Origin: Alphaproteobacteria bacterium | Lineage (GTDB): Bacteria > Pseudomonadota > Alphaproteobacteria > UBA2136 > UBA6156 | Length of the DNA: 5,450 bases | Direction of reading: 5' to 3' | Assembly: GCA_027489415.1 (NCBI GenBank) | Contig: JAIXZU010000009.1 | Coordinates: 1 to 5,450, forward strand | Part shown: positions 1 through 5,074 of the stretch, in pieces | Layout: each line of letters begins with the position of its first letter | Numbering within the stretch: position 1 is the stretch's first letter | Translations under genes and position numbers: made by a program | Notes under the pieces: model-generated | The model's database searches: none | What the model was told of the DNA's origin: nothing | What the model saw: the letters and a program-made list of their open reading frames with translations, nothing else

Positions 1-332
1 CCCCAGTTCTGCTTGCGCAAAAAGTCCTTCACCACCTTCGCATCCTTGTCGGTGGAAATCGCCACAACCTCAAATTGGCCTTGTTTTCCAAGGGCATCCA
101 GCGTCGGCATTTCTTTCAGGCACGGCGGGCACCATGTCGCCCACACGTTCAGCACAATCGGCTTGCCACCCTTCAAATCCGCCAGTTTCTGCACCTCACC
201 ATCCAGCGTCTGCACCTCAAGGTCGGCAACATTCAAGCCCACAAACGCCTGCATCGCATCCTGATTAGTGCCACCACTCCCCTGCCCGCACCCAGCCAGA
301 ATCAGGGCAAAAATCCAAGCAAACCGCCACAT
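1..332 (-). CDS. TlpA/ResA-like thioredoxin-fold lipoprotein (5' part, runs off left edge)
   Basis: Reading leftwards from the ATG at 332 gives 110 codons with no stop before the edge. The N-terminus is a lipoprotein signal: W2 R3, a hydrophobic stretch at residues 4-14, and a lipobox L12-A13-G14-C15, so Cys15 should be lipidated. The thioredoxin fold follows, with a strand IVLNVWATW and the redox motif W67-C68-P69-P70-C71, then KEMP, as in the TlpA/ResA/DsbE family. These proteins reduce or exchange disulfides in the periplasm, often for cytochrome c maturation. The C-terminal part, including the expected cis-proline, lies outside the window. The start codon overlaps the stop of the TetR gene (TAATG), so translation is probably coupled and the two genes form an operon. 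No strong ribosome site of its own is visible. Family assignment is firm; the physiological substrate is unknown. The c-type cytochrome at 4059 is a possible but unproven client. Confidence 0.88.
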   Translation of the reverse strand, partial: MWRFAWIFALILAGCGQGSGGTNQDAMQAFVGLNVADLEVQTLDGEVQKLADLKGGKPIVLNVWATWCPPCLKEMPTLDALGKQGQFEVVAISTDKDAKVVKDFLRKQNW

Positions 333-946
333 TAGCCGTTACTCGGCAAAGTTGTGGACTCCACTCCACCCTTCAAACAAGCCGTCGCAAACAACCGCCA
401 TTTCTGGCTCGCCGTCACTTGCGGCAAACCAAAGCTGTAGCAAACCGCCGTCCCCACCATCAATCCATAAAGCATTTCAGTCGCTTGCTCGGGCGAAATA
501 TCATGCTGCAGCACGCCCTGAGCCTCCCCGAACTTCAGTAATTGCACCAGCTGCGCGCGCACCTTGGCGTTCAGCAGTTTCAAACGCTCGGCCAGCGGCT
601 CGCTCTCCGTGCTGCCACCGCCCAGCATCAGCCGCGCAAGCCCAGGGTGCCCCTCCAAAAACGCCATGTGCTGTTCAAACACCAGCTCAAGCCGCTTGGG
701 CGTGTGCTCGGTCTGCTTGGGCGCAGCGTTCAGCGGCCCCAGCAGGTTGCTTTCCATATAACCGGCAATGGCTTCAAAAATCTCATCTTTGCTCTTGTAG
801 TGGCGGTAAATCGCACCGTCTGTCACATGAATTTCCGTCGCAATCCGCTGCACCGTTAACTTGGTGGCAGGGTTCTCAAGCAGGGTGGCCACAGCCTTCA
901 AAATCCGCAGTTGTCCGGCGGTCAGCTCCGATGTCGCTCTATTCAT
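332..946 (-). CDS. TetR-family regulator, SlmA (nucleoid occlusion)-like
   Basis: 204 residues, a normal TetR-family length. The N-terminal DNA-binding domain has the helix-turn-helix at about residues 31-50, ending in the typical AIYRHYKSKDEIFEAI segment. The all-helical C-terminal half should form the dimer. Several stretches recall E. coli SlmA: an early ILxxxAxxLE helix, IYRH(Y/F)xSKxxxF, a GHPGLARLM segment resembling the NPGLTRIL of SlmA, and a KVRAQLVQLLKFGEAQG helix resembling its RIEAQLRQVLRE helix. SlmA binds chromosomal operators and blocks FtsZ ring assembly over the nucleoid. That resemblance is from memory, so a plain TetR repressor role remains possible. The start at 944-946 follows a GAGG at about 12 bases, longer than ideal. 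A palindrome at 973-988 is a likely autoregulatory operator. The gene overlaps the downstream thioredoxin gene by one base. Confidence 0.87.
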   Translation of the reverse strand: MNRATSELTAGQLRILKAVATLLENPATKLTVQRIATEIHVTDGAIYRHYKSKDEIFEAIAGYMESNLLGPLNAAPKQTEHTPKRLELVFEQHMAFLEGHPGLARLMLGGGSTESEPLAERLKLLNAKVRAQLVQLLKFGEAQGVLQHDISPEQATEMLYGLMVGTAVCYSFGLPQVTASQKWRLFATACLKGGVESTTLPSNG

Positions 947-972
947 AACTCAGGAATTCCTCAACTTTTTAT

Positions 973-988
973 GTAAACGTACGCTTAC
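973..988. promoter_or_regulatory. Imperfect 16-bp palindrome, probable TetR-family operator
   Basis: The 16 bases GTAAACGTACGCTTAC match their own reverse complement at all but one symmetric pair (positions 5 and 12) and centre on CGTACG. The site sits 27 bases upstream of the TetR start codon, where TetR-type regulators commonly bind to repress their own gene. It does not look like the GTGAGTACTCAC-type site I recall for E. coli SlmA, so if the regulator is SlmA-like its specificity has changed. The assignment to this regulator rests on position and symmetry only. Confidence 0.55.
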
Positions 989-1051
989 CCCAAATCCCCA
1001 ATTCCCGCAACAACCTTGACCACCTCTTAAGCGCACCTCTCACTCAAATAT

Positions 1052-1081
1052 TAGAAAAATAAAGCCTCCCCAACCGTAGGC
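1052..1081 (-). terminator. Weak candidate intrinsic terminator between yidC and tetR
   Basis: On the minus strand GCCT (1081-1078) and AGGC (1067-1064) can pair around a 10-base G-rich loop, followed at once by TTTATTTTT (1063-1055). The stem is only four pairs, plus one possible C-G pair beyond a mismatch. The T-tract is good but the hairpin is marginal. It would end readthrough from the yidC operon before the tetR promoter. Confidence 0.3.
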
Positions 1082-1118
1082 ATCCAACTGAAAAAGAGAG
1101 ACCTTTATGAACTGCTCA

Positions 1119-1226
1119 CGCGAGGCTACAAACGTCGATCCCGGTGCTTTTTGGCTTGGCGCAGTGTACTAACAAAAGCGTACATCAGCCAAGCCAAAAG
1201 GTGCTGGGGCGTCGTTTTAGTCCGCG
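1119..1226 (+). ncRNA. Long imperfect hairpin; candidate structured small RNA of unknown family
   Basis: The 5' arm 1119-1160 pairs with the 3' arm 1188-1226 over 38 base pairs, interrupted only by three single-base bulges on the 5' arm (A1123, C1129, A1138) and one U-U mismatch (1135/1212). The 12 pairs nearest the loop (1149-1160 with 1188-1199) are perfect. Inside, 1164-1169 pairs with 1180-1185, closing a 10-base loop. Six of the 38 pairs, plus one inner pair, are not Watson-Crick, and all seven are G-U on the plus strand; on the minus strand they would be A-C mismatches. This points to a plus-strand RNA, antisense to the region just past yidC. No U-tract follows, so it is not an ordinary terminator. 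It lacks the GGAA-type loop of SRP RNA and the central bubble of 6S RNA. A palindromic mobile element (MITE or REP-like) is the main alternative. The promoter and true ends are not determined. Confidence 0.5.
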
Positions 1227-1245
1227 CCTGAATTCAGAAAACGAT

Positions 1246-2940
1246 TTAAACCGCCTTCTCCTGCCGCATAATCAACCACTGCTGGCCGATTGAGAGCACG
1301 TTGTTCGTCACCCAATACAGCACCAGTCCGGCGGGGAACCACAGGAACATGAAGGTCATGAACAGCGGCATCCACTTAAACATCATCGCTTGTGTGGGGT
1401 CGGTCGGCGCGGGGTTCAGCTTGAACTGCACCCACATGCTCGCCCCCATCAGCAGCGGCAGCACGTAGAACGGGTCATACACGCTCATGTCGGTAATCCA
1501 CAGCCCCAGCGGCGCATGGCGGAATTCAAACATTACCAGCACCACCTTATACATCGCAAAGAAGATGGGAATCTGAATCAGCATCGGCCAGCAACCACTC
1601 ATCGGGTTCACTTTCTCGCGCTTGTACAGGGCCATCATTTCAGTGGCCATCGCCTGCTGGTTACCCTTGTGCTTTTCCTTCATTTTTTCCAGCTGGGGCT
1701 GAAGCTTCTTCATCTTCGCCATGCTCCGGTAGCTCTTGTTCGCCAGCGGGAATAACACGATTTTCAAAATCAGCGTCAACGCCATCACCGCATAGCCCCA
1801 ATTACCAAGGTAACCATGCAGCCACGCCAGCGCAGCGTACAGGCCCTTCACCATGGGGCCAAACCATCCCCAGCTAATCGCACGGTCAAGTTCGCTACCA
1901 GCGGCCTGTAATTGGCCGTAGTGCTTGGGTCCGGAATAAATCTTATAGGTTACTTCACGGGTTTGCCCGGGCGCCACCACAAGGTTGGGCCAGCTGACAC
2001 TCGCGGTATAAACATCATGCACACCATCTTCAGCCGTGCGGCTGGCGTAACGGAACTGGCGCTGGCTAATCTCTTCTTTGCCATCAATCATCCCCGGCAT
2101 CACTGCGGTCATGAAGTATTGGCTGGTAATTCCCCACCAGCCGCCCTGGCCTTCCACAATATCGCTCTTACCGGCCTTTTTCAGGTCAGCATATTTCTCT
2201 TCATATTGCTGGAAGCCATTCTCATCTTTTTCTGTAACACCCATCGGCCCAAAGTAGTTAACCCAGCTGCTGTGCTCATTGGGCCAGTACCCGTCTGCAC
2301 GGTGCACCTGTACAAACGGCGTCAGGCTAACAGGCAATTCAGCCGTGTTAATCACACGCTCGGTCACAGTCACAACATAGCTGTCGGGGTTCACCACAAA
2401 CTCGCGCTGGAAGGCTTGCCCGCTGCTGTTACGCCATACCAGAACAACCGGCTTTCCGGGGGCATTCACATCCCCTTCAACTTGCCACGGCGTATTTTCA
2501 GTCGGCCCTTCAATACCAGCGCCCAACCAACCGGCAGCCACATACTCAGCATGGCTTCCATTGGGCTTTAGGAATGTAAAACCATCCTTTTCATCAATCT
2601 CACTCTTGTAGTTCTTCAGCACCAACTGGTCCAAACGGCCCCCAATGGTGTTGATACTCGCATCAATACGCTCATTCCCCAGCGGTAACCGCATGGCAGG
2701 CGCAAGCGCCGTTGTGGGGCTCACAGCCTCAGTTCCATTCATCGTAACAGCCGCAACATCAGCCTCCTTGGCAACTTGGCCCGCAGGCTCCTTGCTACCC
2801 TCCACAACCGGCTTGGCTCCGGTCACATGGCGCCCAAATAATTGCACGCTAGCATAATCGGAAACCAACAAAATGAGACCGCTCAACGCCAACGCCCAAA
2901 TCATGCGGGTATTATGGCCTTTGTCGTTTTTGTTCATCAT
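1246..2940 (-). CDS. yidC: Membrane protein insertase YidC (Oxa1/Alb3 family)
   Basis: 564 residues, the usual length for a Gram-negative YidC. It inserts and folds inner-membrane proteins, alone or with SecYEG. TM1 is at about residues 13-29. A large periplasmic beta-sandwich domain spans roughly 85-345 and includes GGWWGITSQYF at 266-276. The conserved insertase core follows, with TM2 around 380-400, then the cytoplasmic coiled region SMAKMKKLQPQLEKMKEK (406-423), MMALYKREKVNPMSGC (435-450), and the remaining membrane segments at about 451-470, 488-505, 520-535 and 536-555. K393 in LTLILKIVLFPLA occupies the place of the groove arginine (R366) of E. coli; a basic residue is retained. The C-terminus is short (QEKAV). 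Two ATGs stand in tandem at 2940 and 2937, with a weak AAAGAG site upstream. It lies 95 bases downstream of yidD. The next gene on this strand is tetR, about 300 bases away. Confidence 0.97.
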   Translation of the reverse strand: MMNKNDKGHNTRMIWALALSGLILLVSDYASVQLFGRHVTGAKPVVEGSKEPAGQVAKEADVAAVTMNGTEAVSPTTALAPAMRLPLGNERIDASINTIGGRLDQLVLKNYKSEIDEKDGFTFLKPNGSHAEYVAAGWLGAGIEGPTENTPWQVEGDVNAPGKPVVLVWRNSSGQAFQREFVVNPDSYVVTVTERVINTAELPVSLTPFVQVHRADGYWPNEHSSWVNYFGPMGVTEKDENGFQQYEEKYADLKKAGKSDIVEGQGGWWGITSQYFMTAVMPGMIDGKEEISQRQFRYASRTAEDGVHDVYTASVSWPNLVVAPGQTREVTYKIYSGPKHYGQLQAAGSELDRAISWGWFGPMVKGLYAALAWLHGYLGNWGYAVMALTLILKIVLFPLANKSYRSMAKMKKLQPQLEKMKEKHKGNQQAMATEMMALYKREKVNPMSGCWPMLIQIPIFFAMYKVVLVMFEFRHAPLGLWITDMSVYDPFYVLPLLMGASMWVQFKLNPAPTDPTQAMMFKWMPLFMTFMFLWFPAGLVLYWVTNNVLSIGQQWLIMRQEKAV

Positions 2941-3035
2941 GAAAAAACTCTTTCTCTAAAGCTTTGAATGCGCCGCTTATATCACCGAATAAGGCCTACC
3001 GCCACACTAACTGCCGCTTTCTTACCACCCATTCA

Positions 3036-3284
3036 TCAGTCTTTGCAGCAGGAACATCCCTTCTTGCTCACAGCCTCCGGCACCGGGTCATACCCACTCC
3101 CCCCGAAAGGCCCGCACCGCCCAATACGCTTCACGGCCAACCAACCACCCCGCATCACACCAAACCGCATCACGGCTTCCTGTGCATAATGGCTGCAACT
3201 GGGCTCAAAGCGGCATGTCCGGCCAATAAAAGCACTCAAGGTCAATTGGTAGAACCGAATCCCCCACCAAACTACCCGCCGCAT
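3036..3284 (-). CDS. yidD: Membrane protein insertion efficiency factor YidD
   Basis: 82 residues, typical for this small, basic, membrane-associated protein family that assists YidC-dependent insertion. The signature is complete: WGIRFYQLTLSAFIG near the N-terminus, then CRFEPSCSHYAQEA (24-37), GGWLAVKRIGRC (46-57) and GPFGGSGYDPVPE (58-70). An amphipathic N-terminal segment probably binds the membrane. The start at 3284 lies inside the end of rnpA, overlapping by 13 bases, with GGGGAT shortly upstream as a modest ribosome site. Coupled translation with rnpA is therefore likely. The tail ends GCSCCKD, giving three clustered cysteines (77, 79, 80) besides Cys24, Cys30 and Cys57. Gene order rnpA-yidD-yidC is the standard one and confirms identity. 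Confidence 0.96.
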   Translation of the reverse strand: MRRVVWWGIRFYQLTLSAFIGRTCRFEPSCSHYAQEAVMRFGVMRGGWLAVKRIGRCGPFGGSGYDPVPEAVSKKGCSCCKD

Positions 3285-3631
3285 GAAATCCCCGCTTCAG
3301 CCAAGGCTTTGTGCATATCCCGCAACAGGTACTTGTAATCCATCTCAAAAATCGGAGCCTTCGCCACCAGCACCAACCAGCGTCCCTGCCCTTCTGCTTT
3401 AGGGTTGCAACGGCAAGCATCATCAAAAGCCGCTTTAAGCCTGCGCCGCGCCCTGTTGCGCTTCACCGCATTGCCAAGGGCTCCGCTGGCGGTAAAGCCT
3501 ACCCCAAGCCCTTCTTCATCAGGTATTTCAAGCCATTGCAGCACAAATCCCTGCGTTCCCGCACGTTTGCCCTCAGCTTTCACTTTCAGGAAATTTTGCC
3601 GAACCAGCAGCCGGCGCACAATAACAGCCAT
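3272..3631 (-). CDS. rnpA: Ribonuclease P protein component
   Basis: 119 residues from the ATG at 3631. This basic protein binds RNase P RNA and helps it cleave the 5' leader from precursor tRNAs. It begins with the usual RRLLVRQNFLKVKAEGKRA segment, continues through a GVGFTASGALGNAVKRNR strand, and has the family signature KRNRARRRL at 57-65 (the RNR helix that contacts the P RNA). The open frame extends upstream to an ATG at 3664, but that start would lie in the loop of the attenuator hairpin and add an atypical hydrophobic N-terminus. The ATG at 3631 has AGGA at 3641-3638 with a six-base spacer and gives normal length, so it is preferred. The 3' end overlaps yidD by 13 bases. Confidence 0.96.
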   Translation of the reverse strand: MAVIVRRLLVRQNFLKVKAEGKRAGTQGFVLQWLEIPDEEGLGVGFTASGALGNAVKRNRARRRLKAAFDDACRCNPKAEGQGRWLVLVAKAPIFEMDYKYLLRDMHKALAEAGISCGG

Positions 3632-3637
3632 AATCCA

Positions 3638-3641
3638 TCCT
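3638..3641 (-). promoter_or_regulatory. Ribosome binding site deciding the rnpA start
   Basis: AGGA on the minus strand lies six bases before the ATG at 3631. It supports that start over the upstream in-frame ATG at 3664, which falls in the loop of a hairpin. Confidence 0.75.
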
Positions 3642-3650
3642 ATCATAAAC

Positions 3651-3672
3651 AAAAAGGGTGCCAAGCACCCTT
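3651..3672 (-). terminator. Intrinsic terminator or attenuator between rpmH and rnpA
   Basis: On the minus strand AAGGGTGC (3672-3665) and GCACCCTT (3661-3654) form a perfect 8-bp stem with a three-base loop, followed by TTT, G, TTT. It lies in the gap of about 60 bases between rpmH and rnpA. It fits a partial terminator that lets L34 be made in large excess over RnpA; uneven expression of these two genes is known in E. coli. Because the rest of the operon lies downstream, readthrough must be substantial unless there is a second promoter. Confidence 0.75.
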
Positions 3673-3693
3673 AAAAAAGCTCTAAGGTAAAAC

Positions 3694-3858
3694 CTAGCGC
3701 TGGTAGCGGCCGAATGGCGCGGTGCTCAGGCGCTTACGGCCGTGGGCACGGCGGCGCTTCAGCACGTTCTGACCATCCGTGGTCTTCATACGGGCGCGGA
3801 AACCGCAGCTGCGCTTCTTCACAACGTTGCTAGGCTGATAAGTCCGTTTCGTGGCCAT
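3694..3858 (-). CDS. rpmH: 50S ribosomal protein L34, with C-terminal extension
   Basis: 54 residues: a very basic protein of the large ribosomal subunit. It has the L34 pattern KRTYQPSNVVKKRSCGFRAR, then RMKTTDGQNVLKRRRAHGRK and RKRLS. Most bacterial L34 proteins are about 44-46 residues and end near RKRLSA. This one starts with an extra MAT and carries about ten additional residues, STAPFGRYQR, after RLS. The ATG at 3858 has GAAGGA (3873-3868) nine bases upstream. It is the first gene of the minus-strand cluster rpmH-rnpA-yidD-yidC, with a probable promoter further right and a hairpin attenuator just past its stop. Confidence 0.96.
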   Translation of the reverse strand: MATKRTYQPSNVVKKRSCGFRARMKTTDGQNVLKRRRAHGRKRLSTAPFGRYQR

Positions 3859-3889
3859 GTCGGCGTGTCCTTCGTCAAATTCTCATACC

Positions 3890-3911
3890 GTGTGGTTACT
3901 GGTAATCACAC
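3890..3911. promoter_or_regulatory. 22-bp near-palindrome in the rpmH leader
   Basis: GTGTGGTTAC (3890-3899) and GTAATCACAC (3902-3911) are reverse complements at nine of ten positions and are separated by two bases. The element lies 32 bases upstream of the rpmH start, between the likely promoter and the gene. It could be a protein operator or, if transcribed, a leader hairpin. It does not match the DnaA box TTATCCACA that is often found near rpmH. Its function is unknown. Confidence 0.45.
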
Positions 3912-3923
3912 TCGTCTCCGGCG

Positions 3924-3952
3924 CGTTTGCCATAACCCCCAACCCAAGTCAA
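3924..3952 (-). promoter_or_regulatory. Probable rpmH promoter
   Basis: On the minus strand a good -35 box TTGACT (3952-3947) lies upstream of rpmH. At 17-base spacing the -10 would be CAAACG (3929-3924), a poor match, so only the -35 is convincing. A transcript from here would carry the 3890-3911 palindrome in its leader. Confidence 0.35.
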
Positions 3953-3994
3953 GCCCCAATCACACAATCCCCCTCAAATTCCCATTCAGGGGCC

Positions 3995-4023
3995 TTGACT
4001 CTCCGCCTACGCCCCCCTAGTTT
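3995..4023 (+). promoter_or_regulatory. Probable promoter of the cytochrome c gene
   Basis: TTGACT (3995-4000) is followed after 17 bases by TAGTTT (4018-4023). The -35 is strong and the -10 loose, a combination frequent in alphaproteobacteria. Transcription would start near 4030, about 30 bases before the ATG at 4059. It runs divergently from the rpmH promoter. Confidence 0.45.
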
Positions 4024-4058
4024 GCCCCATATACCCATAAGAATGGACAAAATCCCCC

Positions 4059-4592
4059 ATGAACAAACTCTCCCAGGCCTTTATCAGTACCGTTATAGTG
4101 GCGGACCTCCTCGCCGTGGTCTACTTCGGCGGCTCCTACATCCTAACCGGCAGCATTTTGCCGTCTCACGAAGGGGCTGAAGCCAAAACCATCGTCCCCG
4201 GCGCCGAAGAAGCAGCAACCGCCACCGCCGGAGAACCTAAAGCCGCCGAACCCGCCTTCGACCTCGCCTCTTATGTCGCGGACCCCGTCAAAGGCGAAAA
4301 AGTCGCCGCCAAATGCAAGGCCTGCCATAGCTTCGACAACGGCGGCGCCAACAAAACCGGCCCGAACATGTGGAATATCGTAAACGCGCCCGTAGGCCAC
4401 ATGGAAGGCTACTCCTACTCCAGCGCCCTCATGGCCAAAAAAGCCGAAATCGGCACATGGGACGAAACCAAACTCTATGCCTTCCTGGAAGCCCCGAAGG
4501 AATACATCCCCGGCACTAAAATGCAGTTCAACGGCATCAAAAACCCCGCCGAACGCGCCGACCTCGTCGCCTGGCTCAAAACCCTCAAATAG
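4059..4592 (+). CDS. Membrane-anchored class I cytochrome c (CycM/c-552-like)
   Basis: 177 residues. Residues 1-30 are an uncleaved signal anchor with hydrophobic stretch 8-29. A low-complexity linker rich in Ala, Glu and Pro (about 38-66) precedes one cytochrome c domain. Haem attaches covalently at C86-K-A-C89-H90, His90 being the proximal ligand; the distal ligand is most likely M155 in PGTKMQF. The motifs GPNMWNIV (101-108) and the C-terminal helix AERADLVAWLKTLK are typical. Such proteins carry electrons between the bc1 complex and terminal oxidases on the periplasmic face of the inner membrane. The ribosome site is weak: only GGAC about 12 bases before the ATG. A strong terminator follows at 4608. 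It stands alone as a monocistronic unit divergent from rpmH. Codons are markedly C-ending. Confidence 0.94.
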   Translation: MNKLSQAFISTVIVADLLAVVYFGGSYILTGSILPSHEGAEAKTIVPGAEEAATATAGEPKAAEPAFDLASYVADPVKGEKVAAKCKACHSFDNGGANKTGPNMWNIVNAPVGHMEGYSYSSALMAKKAEIGTWDETKLYAFLEAPKEYIPGTKMQFNGIKNPAERADLVAWLKTLK

Positions 4593-4607
4593 CCTTACCA
4601 AAACGCC

Positions 4608-4639
4608 AAAGGCGGCCCATAGGGCCGCCTTTGTTATTT
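4608..4639 (+). terminator. Strong intrinsic terminator, shared by convergent genes
   Basis: AAAGGCGGCCC (4608-4618) and GGGCCGCCTTT (4622-4632) form a perfect 11-bp stem with a three-base loop, followed by GTTATTT. It ends the cytochrome transcript 15 bases after the stop codon. The convergent minus-strand gene stops at 4634, so the same hairpin can also end that transcript, though the downstream T content on that strand is poorer. Confidence 0.88.
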
Positions 4640-4966
4640 AACGAGATGTTTCGGAGGTGCAAACACTTCAATTACAGCGTTAAAGCCATAGATGAAGCCT
4701 ATCATTCCCGCCATAGCCGCAAGTATCATCAAATCCGAACTCAGCGAGAACAACAATCCAGCGCAAACGACGGCACCGAATAGTGCCATCATCCAGCTTC
4801 GCACTTCTCCCCATTCCTTTGGCATAAACGCGCAAAACACAAACGCAGCATAAAGCAGAAGTCCCGCCGCACCAACCCAGTCATGCAGGAGAATCTGCCG
4901 CGGTGTAAACACAATCGCAGTCAACATATGAGCAAGCGGTGCAGGTTTTAACAGAGGATTAACCAT
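4634..4966 (-). CDS. Small membrane protein of unknown function
   Basis: 110 residues; I do not recognise a family. Three hydrophobic segments are clear at about residues 28-48, 57-76 and 78-99, with a weaker one at 11-21. The loop between the first two is charged (PKEWGEVRS), and the C-terminus is a short basic tail (PPKHLVK). It should be an inner-membrane protein with three or four spans. The start at 4966 has GGAG (4976-4973) six bases upstream within GGTGGAG, the best ribosome site in this half of the window, which argues for a real gene. It is convergent with the cytochrome gene and ends against the shared terminator, and is divergent from the pilin-like gene. A link to cytochrome assembly or to the pilin-like gene is possible from position alone; nothing in the sequence demonstrates it. 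Confidence 0.7.
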   Translation of the reverse strand: MVNPLLKPAPLAHMLTAIVFTPRQILLHDWVGAAGLLLYAAFVFCAFMPKEWGEVRSWMMALFGAVVCAGLLFSLSSDLMILAAMAGMIGFIYGFNAVIEVFAPPKHLVK

Positions 4967-5074
4967 TCAGCTCTCCACCAGAAAACGGAAACAAGTTGCA
5001 GATAACTCACACCCCTATCACACGAATAACAAGCATACAATTCCCACTCCCCGTTTTCGCGCTAAACTCCCCCC

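Noticed and set aside
268..948. 226-codon plus-strand open frame opposite the TetR gene
   Set aside because: Low-complexity Pro/Ser/Ala composition, no recognisable domain, and antisense to a clear TetR coding region.
1126..1185. 19-codon minus-strand ORF within the hairpin
   Set aside because: No ribosome site precedes its ATG, and its sequence is set by the palindrome; the plus-strand ORF has better context.
1119..1226. Hairpin as an ordinary intrinsic terminator of yidC, or as SRP RNA, 6S RNA or an integron attC site
   Set aside because: No T-tract on either strand, no GGAA tetraloop or SRP symmetric loop, no large central bubble, and no RYYYAAC/GTTRRRY boxes at the ends.
1228..1237. 10-bp perfect palindrome CTGAATTCAG past yidC, and AGGAATTCCT at 952-961 before tetR
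   Set aside because: Short palindromes around GAATTC arise by chance; no further signal supports function.
1912..2571. 219-codon plus-strand open frame opposite yidC
   Set aside because: It is antisense to a certain yidC gene and shows no family signature.
3632..3664. Longer rnpA start at 3664
   Set aside because: It begins in the attenuator loop, lacks a ribosome site and adds a hydrophobic stretch foreign to the family.
4143..4601. 152-codon minus-strand open frame opposite the cytochrome c gene
   Set aside because: Gly/Phe-rich shadow of a high-GC gene; the plus-strand CXXCH protein is certain.
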